Assembly: GCA_017405085.1 (NCBI GenBank)
Contig: JAFRBB010000021.1
Location: 1-46,291, forward strand
DNA length: 46,291 nucleotides
Reading direction: 5' to 3'
Source: Eubacteriaceae bacterium
GTDB lineage: Bacteria; Bacillota; Clostridia; Eubacteriales; Eubacteriaceae
A program made the translations under genes and the position numbers. This document shows positions 25,932-34,579 of this stretch, in pieces. Numbering within the stretch: the stretch's first letter is position 1; each line of letters starts with the position of its first letter. The notes below the pieces were generated by a model, which was not told where the DNA came from, did not search any database, and saw only the letters and a program-made list of their open reading frames with translations.

Positions 25932-27410
25932 ATGACAAAAATGAACGATAAAATACAAAAAATAAGACAATTTATCGACAAGCAAGACATCGACGTGGAT
26001 GGGACAATTTCAAAATTAATCAAAACCGCTGCCGCTGAAGTGCGGGGAAGCGAATATATTTCCAAAGAAGAGAGCATACGAAAGGGCGAAACACTGCGAG
26101 AGCATATCCCGCTAAAACACCATGGAAAATGGGAAGTCAAAAAGAACAGGGAATCAGCCGTCGCACTGCTCAAAGAGCAGGAATCTACCAGGGTGCAGGA
26201 GCTGATACCCTTGCGTCACGAAAGAATGAGCGTATCCCCGTTTACATTTTATCGAGGATCGGCAATCATCATGGCCGATGATTTGGCGGCAACACCGGAT
26301 ACCGGGCTTATTGTGCAGGCAGTCGGCGACGCCCATATCTCAAATTTTGGATTATTCGCCTCACCGGAGAGAAGAATTGTCTATGATGTCAACGATTTTG
26401 ACGAAACACTGCCCGGTCCTTGGGAGTGGGATATCAAGCGCCTTGCGGCCAGCGTGGAAATATGCGGCAGAGACAGAGGATTCTCAAAGAAAAAAAGGCA
26501 GAAGGCTGTCTTTCAGGCTGCCAAAGCATATCGAGATGCCATGCGGGGGTTTTCCGATATGGGAAATCTGGATGTCTGGTACGCCCATGTGGATATCGAT
26601 GATTTGCTTAAATCCGGAAACAAAAACCTGAGCAAAAACGAACGCAAACTCATCAAAAAACATACCAGAAAAGCCCTGTCAAAAAACAGCGCTTCCGCCG
26701 TGGAAAAATTCGCCGAGCTTGTTGACGGAAGCTATAGAATCAAAAGCGACCCGCCGGTGATTGTACCGATCGGGGAACTCTATCCCAAAGCGAAGCGCGA
26801 TCAATTCATGGAAGACTTCATCGGCAAGCTCGTGACCCTCTACAGACTCTCTCTCCCCAGAGAACGGCGCGATTTGATATGCCGTTATAAACCCGTGGAT
26901 GCCGCGAGAAAAGTCGTTGGGGTCGGCAGCGTCGGTTCCAAAGCGTGGATTGTCATCCTGGAAGGGGTTCCCGGCGGTGATCCGCTGGTGCTTCAGATTA
27001 AACAAGCAACGGAATCCGTGTTGGAAAGACACCTTGAAAAAAGCCGTTTCGCCGAGCATGGTCTCCGAGTGGTCGCGGGGCAAAAGGCCATTCAGACTGC
27101 CGGCGATATCCTGCTCGGCTGGATCAGCGTTCCCACGGAACACGGCGTTGATGCTTATTACGTCAGACAACTGTGGGACGGCAAAGGCTCCGTCGATCTC
27201 GACAAAATCAGCGAAGAGGGATTGGTCGGCATCGCCTCGTTGTCAGCGTGGACATTAGCCCATGCCCATGCCAAAACAGGGGATCGCCATGCCATTGCCG
27301 CGTATTTGGGCGGCACGGACGACTTTGAGAAGGCGATGGTCAAATTTTCCCGCGCCTATGCCGATCAAAACGAAGCGGATTATCAAACTTTTCTCAAAAC
27401 GGAAAAATAA
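25932..27410 (+). CDS. DUF2252 family protein
   Basis: A 492-residue member of DUF2252, a widespread family of unknown activity with a protein-kinase-like fold. Family hallmarks are LRHERMSVSPFTFYRGSA, VQAVGDAHISNFG, and VYDVNDFDETLPGPWEWDIKR in consecutive segments, followed by a long helical C-terminal part with AHAHAKTGDRHAIAAYLG. The GDAH and NDFDE motifs recall the catalytic and metal-binding loops of aminoglycoside-phosphotransferase-like kinases, but no substrate is known. Starts are possible at 25893, 25932 or 25941; 25932 seems best although the ribosome site is weak. It lies between membrane paralogs 2 and 3 on the opposite strand, with its own promoter and terminator. Confidence 0.85.
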   Translation: MTKMNDKIQKIRQFIDKQDIDVDGTISKLIKTAAAEVRGSEYISKEESIRKGETLREHIPLKHHGKWEVKKNRESAVALLKEQESTRVQELIPLRHERMSVSPFTFYRGSAIIMADDLAATPDTGLIVQAVGDAHISNFGLFASPERRIVYDVNDFDETLPGPWEWDIKRLAASVEICGRDRGFSKKKRQKAVFQAAKAYRDAMRGFSDMGNLDVWYAHVDIDDLLKSGNKNLSKNERKLIKKHTRKALSKNSASAVEKFAELVDGSYRIKSDPPVIVPIGELYPKAKRDQFMEDFIGKLVTLYRLSLPRERRDLICRYKPVDAARKVVGVGSVGSKAWIVILEGVPGGDPLVLQIKQATESVLERHLEKSRFAEHGLRVVAGQKAIQTAGDILLGWISVPTEHGVDAYYVRQLWDGKGSVDLDKISEEGLVGIASLSAWTLAHAHAKTGDRHAIAAYLGGTDDFEKAMVKFSRAYADQNEADYQTFLKTEK

Positions 27411-27415
27411 TGATC

Positions 27416-27440
27416 GAAAAATCCGGCTTTGCCGGATTTT
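27416..27440 (+). terminator. Terminator of the DUF2252 gene
   Basis: AAAAATCCGGC-TTT-GCCGGATTTT, 6 bp after the stop codon. The following 27441-27710 holds no recognisable feature. Confidence 0.82.
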
Positions 27441-27710
27441 AGATTGACAAAAGGCTTTGAACACCAATGAAGTTTCGCTGGACAAAGGGCAAGCTCCGAA
27501 GGAGACGAGCGATGAATGAACCCTTTACTTTGCGGGCAAAGGCTCATCTTACCGGCCAAGCGATATCTGCGCTGATATATTTTTATCGCTCGAAAAATAC
27601 CATCATGGCGAAATAGATTTTCCGAAGCGGTGTTATCGTAAATCGGCAAATATCGGCCGCGTTAGAGAAATCGCTTTTACCGGAAAACAGTCATTTTTTT
27701 TGCGTAAAAG

Positions 27711-27753
27711 AAAAAGTCGTGTTTAACCCGCAAGGTTGAGCACGACTTTTTTT
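27711..27753 (-). terminator. Terminator of membrane paralog 3
   Basis: AAAAAGTCGTG and CACGACTTTTT form a long stem with partial inner pairing (AACC/GGTT). T-rich flanks on both strands make it potentially bidirectional. Confidence 0.83.
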
Positions 27754-27788
27754 GAAATGATTTTTGTCGGAAATTAAACGTTATTTCT

Positions 27789-28529
27789 TTATTGATTTGA
27801 CGGTGAAGAAGATTCTTGAGGCGCGTTTTCCTGCGGCTGTTCGGGTTGCGCCTGCGGTTGCGGCTGAGGTTGAACCGGTGCTTGTTCGGGCTGCTGCGGC
27901 TGCGGTTGTTCCGGCTGCGGTTGAGGTTGAACCGGCGGTTGCTCCGGTTGCGCTTGAGGCCCTGCTCCGGCGCCTGGTTGTTCTCCGGTCGGAGCGGCTT
28001 TGGGTTGTTCGACAAGGTATTCTTGAGGCTCATCTTTTCTGATGATGAACGTGAAGATCGGGATCAAGAAACCGAAGAAGATGCTGAGCACCAGGAAAAC
28101 GACCGCCGAATCGGGTCTGTACAATTTGTACAAGCGGTAGAATGCGCCGTATTGGTAAACCGCGAAAGCGATAGCGCAGAGTGTAAACAGCACGCCGACG
28201 GCAGAATTGTCAGAATACGTCGCTGCGGACAGCACACTGATGACAATGGGACCGACAACCAGAATCATTTTCGCGTAGGGAATGATGAAAGTGCCGAAGG
28301 CAACTTTGTCACCGATGATATCCCCTAACAGGTATTCGCGAAAATAGGGAATCCATGCCATCCACGGTGAATTGAGGCCCTTATTTTTGGCCATGGTATA
28401 ACGGCCAATGGAATCAAAAATATAGAGCACAATCCCAATGATCGCAAGGAACACAAGAACGATGCCCAATGCGGCAAAAATGGCAGCCAACGCGGCGAGG
28501 CTCGAGGAATCAGAATACTCGTTATACAT
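27789..28529 (-). CDS. Paralogous membrane protein 3 with Pro/Gln-rich tail
   Basis: Third member of the local paralog family (246 residues). Its first 165 residues repeat the four-helix core: DSIGRYTMAKNKGLNSPWMA, then WIPYFREYLLGDIIGDKV, YRLYKLYRPDSAVVFLVLS and FIIRKDEPQEYL. The remaining 80 residues are a low-complexity tail of Pro, Gln, Glu and Ala (P-Q-P-Q and P-E-Q-P runs) reminiscent of wall-spanning or protein-binding linkers. The core is closest to paralog 2, while the tail is unlike that of paralog 1, so tails diverged after duplication. Ribosome site AAAGGAGT precedes ATG. Function unknown. Confidence 0.82.
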   Translation of the reverse strand: MYNEYSDSSSLAALAAIFAALGIVLVFLAIIGIVLYIFDSIGRYTMAKNKGLNSPWMAWIPYFREYLLGDIIGDKVAFGTFIIPYAKMILVVGPIVISVLSAATYSDNSAVGVLFTLCAIAFAVYQYGAFYRLYKLYRPDSAVVFLVLSIFFGFLIPIFTFIIRKDEPQEYLVEQPKAAPTGEQPGAGAGPQAQPEQPPVQPQPQPEQPQPQQPEQAPVQPQPQPQAQPEQPQENAPQESSSPSNQ

Positions 28530-28844
28530 AGCAATACTCCTTTCGAAATGGGTGAAACATATAGAATGATTTCTTTGTGATTATGTTAACATATCATGGG
28601 TTAAAAATCATTAAATGTAGCTTTAAAATAATAATGATTTAAGCATTTTGTCAATGCGTGTCATGTTGTTGACGGATGCCTTTTTCGCGATGCGTCGTGA
28701 AAATTTCAAATGCGTCTTAATTCATATGGAGATGAAAACAAAGCAAAAGGAAATCAATTTTTTCATATCATGAAACTTTTTGGATATAATTGATTATATT
28801 GATTTATTTTTACCTTGTCAGATCATTTTTGGATAAAAAAACAT

Positions 28845-28873
28845 TTGCATAAAACCTGTAATACGGTTACAAT
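28845..28873 (+). promoter_or_regulatory. Promoter of fucO
   Basis: TTGCAT (28845-28850), 17 bp, TACAAT (28868-28873), about 50 bp before the start codon. The rest of the 28530-28920 gap is A+T-rich with no gene. Confidence 0.75.
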
Positions 28874-28920
28874 AAAAATGCAGCAATGCAAAATATTAAA
28901 AAAGAGAGAGGTATAGTCCA

Positions 28921-30066
28921 ATGAACAGATTTGTCTTAAATGGTGTCTCCTATCACGGTAAAGGCGCGATCGAAGCAGTGCCGCAGGAAATCAAATCAAG
29001 AGGTTTAACGAAAGCTTTCGTTACTTCCGATCCCGACCTCGTTAAATTCGGCGTGACCGCGAAAGTGACCGATTTACTCGATGCCGCGGAAATTCCGTAT
29101 ACGCTCTATGACAACATTAAACCCAATCCGACTGTCGAAAACGTACAGACCGGTGTTGCGGCTTTCAAAGAAAGCGAAGCGGATTGCATTGTCGCCATCG
29201 GCGGCGGCTCCTCCATGGATACCGCGAAAGCCATCGGCGTGATCATCACCAATCCCGAATTTGAAGATGTTCTGTCATTGGAAGGCGAATCCCCGACAAA
29301 GAATCCCTGCGTGCCCACCATCGCCGTTGCCACAACAGCCGGCACAGCTGCGGAAGTCACCATCAACTACGTCATCACCGATGTCGAAAAAGAACGTAAA
29401 TTTGTCTGCGTCGACCCCCACGACATTCCCGTTGTGGCCATTGTCGACCCCGATATGATGTCCTCCATGCCCAAAGGCCTCACCGCCGCAACCGGTATGG
29501 ACGCGCTGACCCACGCCATTGAAGGTTATATCACCAAGGGCGCATGGGAACTCTCCGATATGTTCCACATCAAAGCGATCGAAATTATTGCCCGTTCACT
29601 CCGCGGTGCCGTCGAAAATGATCCCGATGGCCGCGAAGGCATGGCGCTTGGTCAATATGTTGCCGGTATGGGCTTCTCCAATGTCGGCCTCGGCGTTGAC
29701 CACTCGATGGCTCACACCTTGTCCGCTCACTATGATACACCTCATGGTAAAGCTTGCGCGATCCTGCTCCCGACGGTTATGCGTTATAACGCCGAATATA
29801 CCGGTGAAAAATATCGCGAAATCGCTCGCGCCATGGGCGTAGAAGGCGTTGACGACATGACTCAGGAAGAATATCGTAAAGCCGCTTGCGACGCGGTGCA
29901 ACAGCTCTCCGAAGATGTTGGCATTGAATCTTCCCTCAAAGGCATTGTCAAAGAAGAAGACATCCCCGTGCTCTCCAAAGACGCGTTCGCTGATGCCTGC
30001 TGCCCCGGCAATCCCAGAGATACCAGCGAAGAAGAAATCGCAGAACTCTTCAGAAGCTTACTCTAA
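28921..30066 (+). CDS. fucO: Lactaldehyde reductase / 1,2-propanediol oxidoreductase
   Basis: An iron-dependent group III alcohol dehydrogenase that interconverts lactaldehyde and 1,2-propanediol with NADH. The 381-residue protein aligns from end to end with E. coli FucO as I recall it, including NPEFEDVLSLEGESPT, TTAGTAAEVTINYVITD and KFVCVDPHDIP. Iron ligands correspond to D194, H198, H261 and H275; GGGSSMD is the nucleotide-binding loop. Codon choice is strongly biased to C-ending and other preferred codons, so it is probably abundant, as expected of a fermentative enzyme. It has its own near-consensus promoter and terminator. No fucose or rhamnose pathway gene adjoins it, so another small aldehyde or diol may be the main substrate. 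Confidence 0.93.
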   Translation: MNRFVLNGVSYHGKGAIEAVPQEIKSRGLTKAFVTSDPDLVKFGVTAKVTDLLDAAEIPYTLYDNIKPNPTVENVQTGVAAFKESEADCIVAIGGGSSMDTAKAIGVIITNPEFEDVLSLEGESPTKNPCVPTIAVATTAGTAAEVTINYVITDVEKERKFVCVDPHDIPVVAIVDPDMMSSMPKGLTAATGMDALTHAIEGYITKGAWELSDMFHIKAIEIIARSLRGAVENDPDGREGMALGQYVAGMGFSNVGLGVDHSMAHTLSAHYDTPHGKACAILLPTVMRYNAEYTGEKYREIARAMGVEGVDDMTQEEYRKAACDAVQQLSEDVGIESSLKGIVKEEDIPVLSKDAFADACCPGNPRDTSEEEIAELFRSLL

Positions 30067-30162
30067 GCCTGACATGTGAATGTGCCGGATTCCCGTTTTC
30101 CTTATCAGATAGTCAATCAGTCAGATGAAAAACGGAAATTAGTTAGCGCAAATAAAAGAAGT

Positions 30163-30203
30163 AAAAAGCCCGTTTCGGTCTTTGACCGATGCGGGCTTTT
30201 TTT
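30163..30203 (+). terminator. Terminator of fucO
   Basis: AAAAAGCCCG and CGGGCTTTTTTT enclose an inner TCGGTC/GACCGA stem. From 30204 to 30612 I see no gene or other structure. Confidence 0.85.
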
Positions 30204-30612
30204 GGGATAGGCGAAAATGAATAATGAATGATTGTTGAAGAAAACCGGCAAGGCAGAGTTCTGATTTTGAGTTTGGAATCCGGTTTTGGGAACATGTGAT
30301 CAGGCGTTACTCGAACCATCTTTTGTTGAGTATATTATTCTCCGGCGCATAATCATTCGCTAGAGGAACGATGACTAACCGTGGTATTATCAGGAATTTG
30401 CAGTTGATTTGCCGGGGAAACGGTAATCCTTTTTCGGCTAATCTTGTTTGAGAGGCGGCATTTTATTGTGTTCTATATCTGTTTCTCAATTTGAAATTTG
30501 ATTTACCGACTAAATTAGCGGGCAAACGTCAATTTTTCAGGCAAAAGAAGATTTCTCTGTTTCGTTATCATAAGCCGGCAAAATGATGCTTGAAGCATTA
30601 ATCATTTATCTT

Positions 30613-31266
30613 TTATTCTGTCGGTAAATCATGTGCAGGCTTGTCAACAACGATCTGTTCATCCAGACTCCAATCGAGTCTGCCGGATAAAGTGTCGATC
30701 AGTTTTTGATGAAAGGCCTCGGTCTCGGTGGTGGGAATTTCAAAAGACAAGGTCACTTTATCTTCAAAGGTCTCACCGGCGGGCGGTGTGCCCCATTCGG
30801 TCAGCTTGTTTGAAAGGGCACCGTATTGGGGATAATCGATGATGACTTTCGGTGTGTCGCACAGGGTCTTATCAATGAGGGTCGCGGCGGACAGTACCTC
30901 AGCGGCGGCGCCGGCATAGGCCCTGACGAGTCCGCTGGCCCCAAGCTTGATGCCGCCAAAATAACGAATCACAAGAACGAGAACATTTTTGAGTTTTTTG
31001 CGTTCAATGACATCCAGGATCGGTCTGCCCGCCGTGCCGGAGGGCTCGCCGTCATCGGAGGCTTTCTTTTTTTCGGGAACCGTGTTTAAAATATAAGCAG
31101 AGCAGACATGGGTGGCTTTATAGTGCTCTTTTTTGACGGCGGTTAAAATTTCGCCCACTTCCGCCTCGTCCCGGACGGGATGAACCCGGGCGATAAAACG
31201 GGATTTTTTGATGACGGTTTCTGTCTCAATGGGTTTTAAAACGGTGCGGTAATTTTGCATTTGCAT
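30613..31266 (-). CDS. yigZ: YigZ/IMPACT family protein (UPF0029)
   Basis: A 217-residue YigZ-type protein. The conserved N-terminal IMPACT domain shows KKSRFIARV, the HVCSAYIL segment, SDDGEPSGTAGRPILDVI and VIRYFGGIKLGASGLVRAY. A smaller C-terminal DUF1949-like domain follows (TLSFEIPTTETEAF). The family is linked to translation control because its eukaryotic relatives modulate GCN2 activation; the bacterial role is unsettled. The gene starts at 31266 or 6 bp later and has only a weak purine-rich ribosome site. It is divergent from the large GGDEF-EAL gene. Confidence 0.92.
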   Translation of the reverse strand: MQMQNYRTVLKPIETETVIKKSRFIARVHPVRDEAEVGEILTAVKKEHYKATHVCSAYILNTVPEKKKASDDGEPSGTAGRPILDVIERKKLKNVLVLVIRYFGGIKLGASGLVRAYAGAAAEVLSAATLIDKTLCDTPKVIIDYPQYGALSNKLTEWGTPPAGETFEDKVTLSFEIPTTETEAFHQKLIDTLSGRLDWSLDEQIVVDKPAHDLPTE

Positions 31267-31424
31267 GACTCGCTTTCTTTTGCGATGCTTAATGGTTCAA
31301 GGTTTATGAGGATAAATCTTGTCTTGTCATTGTAACATGAAGTAATTTGTGTTATAGTATAATATATCTGCATGAACATTGCAATTTTGAGGTTGTAAGC
31401 GGCCAGGCAAATGTGAGGAAAGAT

Positions 31425-32915
31425 ATGAAAAAACTTAAAACACTTTACAAAACGAACTTTCAAATCACACCTTATATTGAGCAAAATATCGATCACGAAA
31501 ATTTATATCGCGGCCGTATTATTTCTATTTTTGTTATCATTCTTCTCAGCCTTGCCTTGGCATCTTTACCTTTTTTGGGTGGGGCGGGTCTCGGATATCG
31601 GGATGTGACCCCCAGATGGATTGAACATCACACTATTGCTTACGGCATTTTTTTAATCGCGTCTATTATTCTTTTTCTTTTTTCGCGTTCTTACCTTCAG
31701 GGAAGGTTCTATTCTCATCGGACGATTGCCATCGTTGTTTATGGCTATGCGTTCATTGCGTGCGCCTTTGGCGTTTATGTCTCGTCCATGAATTATCTGG
31801 TTGGCAACGGGCCTTTCACCATGGTCACGATGCTGATCGGAATTTCCTGCCTGCTCTATCTTAAGCCGCCCTATGTCATCACGCTGCTTCTTCTCACCAG
31901 CGGCTCCTTTTTTGCCGTTGAAGTCGTGCGAGGGCAGCTGACCTATTCAGATTTTCTCAATCTCAGTATTTTGACGATGGTTTTGATGATTGCCACGCTG
32001 CTTCGCTTCCGGGCAAAAGTGCGCATTACCGCGGTTGAAGAACAACAGCTTAACACCAACCGACGACTTCAGACCGCTTCAATGGTGGACAGCTTGACGG
32101 GTCTCAAAAACCGCTACGCGTTGCGAAAGGACTTTGAACAATATATTCATTGTCACCTTCATGTGATGATGATGGATATTGATGATTTCAAATTTTATAA
32201 CGATCATTTCGGACACGCCGTCGGAGATAAAATTTTAAATGCCTTCGGCAAGCTCATCGCAGAGACATTCTGGGGCGGCTCCGCTTATCGGTATGGCGGT
32301 GATGAATTCATGGTCGTGCTTGTCGATGTGTCGGAAGACGATTTCCACACCATGATCCATGATTGGGAACACAATTATCATGGGATCATGGTAGGGGGTG
32401 AGGTTGTCAAACCCTCTTTTAGCGGCGGTTATGTTTACGGCTATTCAAACAACAACGATTCGGTCAGAAAAATGCTGCGTCAGGCGGATTCATGTCTCTA
32501 CGAAGCCAAAAATGCCGGCAAGGATCGCATCAAAGGCATGCCTTATGATGAAAATGTTGAGGATGAAATCTTTGCGCATCAGGACAGAACATCCGAAAAA
32601 ACCGATGAATTGACGGGACTCGACAATATGATGCAGTTTCGCAATCACGCGAAAATATTGATTGACAGACAGACGTATCAGCCGGGAGAATGCGCGATTG
32701 TCTATTTTGACCTGGAAAACTTTAAAATGGTTAACGAGCGGCTCGGCTTTGGAGAAGGCGATAAGCTTTTGGTGATCGTGGCTGATCTCATCAAAAAGAA
32801 TTTTAACGACGGATTGTCCGCCCGCTTTGCCGAGGACCACTTTGTGGTGATGACAAAGGTTGATGGCCTGGAGAAAAAAAATACTGGAAATGGCCGAAAC
32901 CCTTTCCGATTATAA
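31425..32915 (+). CDS. Membrane GGDEF protein, 5' part of a frameshifted GGDEF-EAL gene
   Basis: The first 200 residues contain about six membrane helices. A complete GGDEF domain follows (MVDSLTGLKNRYALRKDF, DIDDFKFYNDHFGH, YRYGGDEFMVVL), so it should make cyclic-di-GMP. A second GGDEF-like domain begins at about residue 395 (DELTGLDNMMQFRNHA, YFDLENFKMVNERLGF) with a dead loop RFAEDHF. The reading frame is lost at an A8 tract (32874-32881) and ends after 12 stray residues at 32915. Removing one A restores a single frame of 993 residues through the next entry. ATG 31425 follows GAGGAAAG. The result may be a truncated but active cyclase, a phase-variable gene, transcriptional slippage, or a sequencing error. 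Confidence 0.8.
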   Translation: MKKLKTLYKTNFQITPYIEQNIDHENLYRGRIISIFVIILLSLALASLPFLGGAGLGYRDVTPRWIEHHTIAYGIFLIASIILFLFSRSYLQGRFYSHRTIAIVVYGYAFIACAFGVYVSSMNYLVGNGPFTMVTMLIGISCLLYLKPPYVITLLLLTSGSFFAVEVVRGQLTYSDFLNLSILTMVLMIATLLRFRAKVRITAVEEQQLNTNRRLQTASMVDSLTGLKNRYALRKDFEQYIHCHLHVMMMDIDDFKFYNDHFGHAVGDKILNAFGKLIAETFWGGSAYRYGGDEFMVVLVDVSEDDFHTMIHDWEHNYHGIMVGGEVVKPSFSGGYVYGYSNNNDSVRKMLRQADSCLYEAKNAGKDRIKGMPYDENVEDEIFAHQDRTSEKTDELTGLDNMMQFRNHAKILIDRQTYQPGECAIVYFDLENFKMVNERLGFGEGDKLLVIVADLIKKNFNDGLSARFAEDHFVVMTKVDGLEKKNTGNGRNPFRL

Positions 32916-34407
32916 GGGCATTCCGCTCCACTTAAAGGCCGGCATTTATGTGTATGACGGCGGGAAATTTGCCATCGCCAATGTTTGTGATGAAGCGCGT
33001 TTGGCTTGCGGCAGCATTAAACGGCAAAACGCTGTGTGCTTCCGTTATTATGACGAAGCGCTTAAGCTTGAGAAACGACGAGAAAATTATGTCATTGAGC
33101 ACTTGGATGAGGCCATCGAAAAAGGGTATATCAAACCCTATTATCAACCTGTGGTGCGGGTGCTGACCGGCAAATATTGCGCCTATGAGGCTTTGGCTCG
33201 TTGGGAAGATCCGGTACACGGAATGTTGACGCCGAATCTTTTCATCCCGATTTTGGAAAAAGCTCAGCTCATCCACAAACTCGATTTATATATAATGGCG
33301 TGCATTTGTCACGATCAGCATGATTTGATGACAATGGGACTGCGCTGCTTGCCTTGCTCGATTAATATCTCACCAATTGATTTTTCGCTTTGCGATATGG
33401 CCGATGAGCTTTCCAGAATACGTCGGAAAAACGATGTACCGAGAAAATTGATCGCCGTCGAACTGTCGAAAAGCACGGAAAGCGACGAACAATCCCATAT
33501 GAGAAGAGCGCTAAAAGATTTGCGAAGCGAAGGCTTCACAGCATGGTTGGAAGACTTTGACGGTAGTCACGAGACCATTGGTTTGTTGAGTGAACACTTG
33601 CTTAATGTGGTCAAAATCGGCAACCGTTATATTGCGGGAATTAAAGGAGAAACGAATTATTCCGCGGTTATCGAAAATTTGTCCAGCATGCTCAAAGAAC
33701 TAAACGTTTCCCCCCTTGCTGAAGGTGTGGAGACCGCCGCTCAATGGGAATTGTTAAAGAAAAGCGGATATGTTTTCGCGCAAGGATATTATTTCAGCGA
33801 GCCGCTTCCGATCGGGGATATTTTAAAACGCCTCCAGACGGATGGCGACTTAACCGAAACCCTTGCCGAAGGCGAATATTACGACGCCATCGGAAAAGTC
33901 GATGTGATGAAACCGGTTTGGAATATTCAGAAGGAAACCGGTGTCAAACAGAATGTTTTCGGTATTGTCATTGCCGAGTATAACCGGGGAGAATTAAAGG
34001 CCGTTATTCCGCATCGCATTTTCAACGCTTTGGCGGAGGATTTGAACATTCAAAACGTCAATGGCGTTTATCAAGCGCCACAGGGAGAGCGTCGCGAAAG
34101 CTACGACAGATTGATTGACGTCATCAATAGATGTATTGAAAGCGGCAATTGGGAAGACGAACTATTTGATATTGGAAAGACCTTCTACGGTGTTTTTGTC
34201 AAACCCATAGTCAAGGGGGATGACGAACGATTTGCCATTGAAATGATTCTGGCGGATTTTGTCCACTTCAACACGGAAACAAACGATGATGAATCGATCG
34301 ATCTTGAAGGATATGACGAGGATGGTGATCCCAATCATTGGAAGCAGGAGTATCAAAACCGCGTAAAGACGGTCAAAAATGCAATCGGACGCGATGATTA
34401 TTTTTAA
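32860..34407 (+). CDS. 3' part of the frameshifted gene: degenerate EAL plus unknown C-terminal domain
   Basis: In the shifted frame this continues the second GGDEF domain and enters an EAL domain. Present are YEALARW, SINIS, AEGVET and AQGYYFSEPLP. Key positions are changed: the usual E-(I/L)-T-E reads VELSKS, DDFGTGYS reads EDFDGSHE, and the catalytic K-x-D reads KIGN. Phosphodiesterase activity is therefore doubtful. About 190 residues of unrecognised sequence follow (from GDILKRLQ), ending in an acidic tail with DDESIDLEGYDEDGD. The frame opens with TTG 32860 or ATG 32863 with only a weak ribosome site, so independent translation is unlikely. Read it together with the preceding entry as one gene. 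Confidence 0.72.
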   Translation: MMAWRKKILEMAETLSDYKGIPLHLKAGIYVYDGGKFAIANVCDEARLACGSIKRQNAVCFRYYDEALKLEKRRENYVIEHLDEAIEKGYIKPYYQPVVRVLTGKYCAYEALARWEDPVHGMLTPNLFIPILEKAQLIHKLDLYIMACICHDQHDLMTMGLRCLPCSINISPIDFSLCDMADELSRIRRKNDVPRKLIAVELSKSTESDEQSHMRRALKDLRSEGFTAWLEDFDGSHETIGLLSEHLLNVVKIGNRYIAGIKGETNYSAVIENLSSMLKELNVSPLAEGVETAAQWELLKKSGYVFAQGYYFSEPLPIGDILKRLQTDGDLTETLAEGEYYDAIGKVDVMKPVWNIQKETGVKQNVFGIVIAEYNRGELKAVIPHRIFNALAEDLNIQNVNGVYQAPQGERRESYDRLIDVINRCIESGNWEDELFDIGKTFYGVFVKPIVKGDDERFAIEMILADFVHFNTETNDDESIDLEGYDEDGDPNHWKQEYQNRVKTVKNAIGRDDYF

Positions 34408-34428
34408 AATATGATATTTTAGACATAT

Positions 34429-34478
34429 AAAAACCGAGTTTATGATTGAGAAGTCATAGACTCGGTTTTTCTTTTTTG
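34429..34478 (+). terminator. Terminator of the GGDEF-EAL gene
   Basis: AAAACCGAGT-TTATGA pairs with TCATA-GACTCGGTTTT, followed by a T-rich tract. Confidence 0.85.
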
Positions 34479-34579
34479 CTTCAAAACATTGCTTGAGACG
34501 ATGACGCAACAGATGTATTCGGCGGATCACTCAATTTTGATGCGCAGATCAATCTTTGCCGGATCGAGATAACAACCGA

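Noticed and set aside
31425..34407. Two independent overlapping genes instead of one frameshifted gene
   Set aside because: The split falls inside a GGDEF domain, the second frame has no good start, and a single-base change at an A8 tract joins both perfectly.
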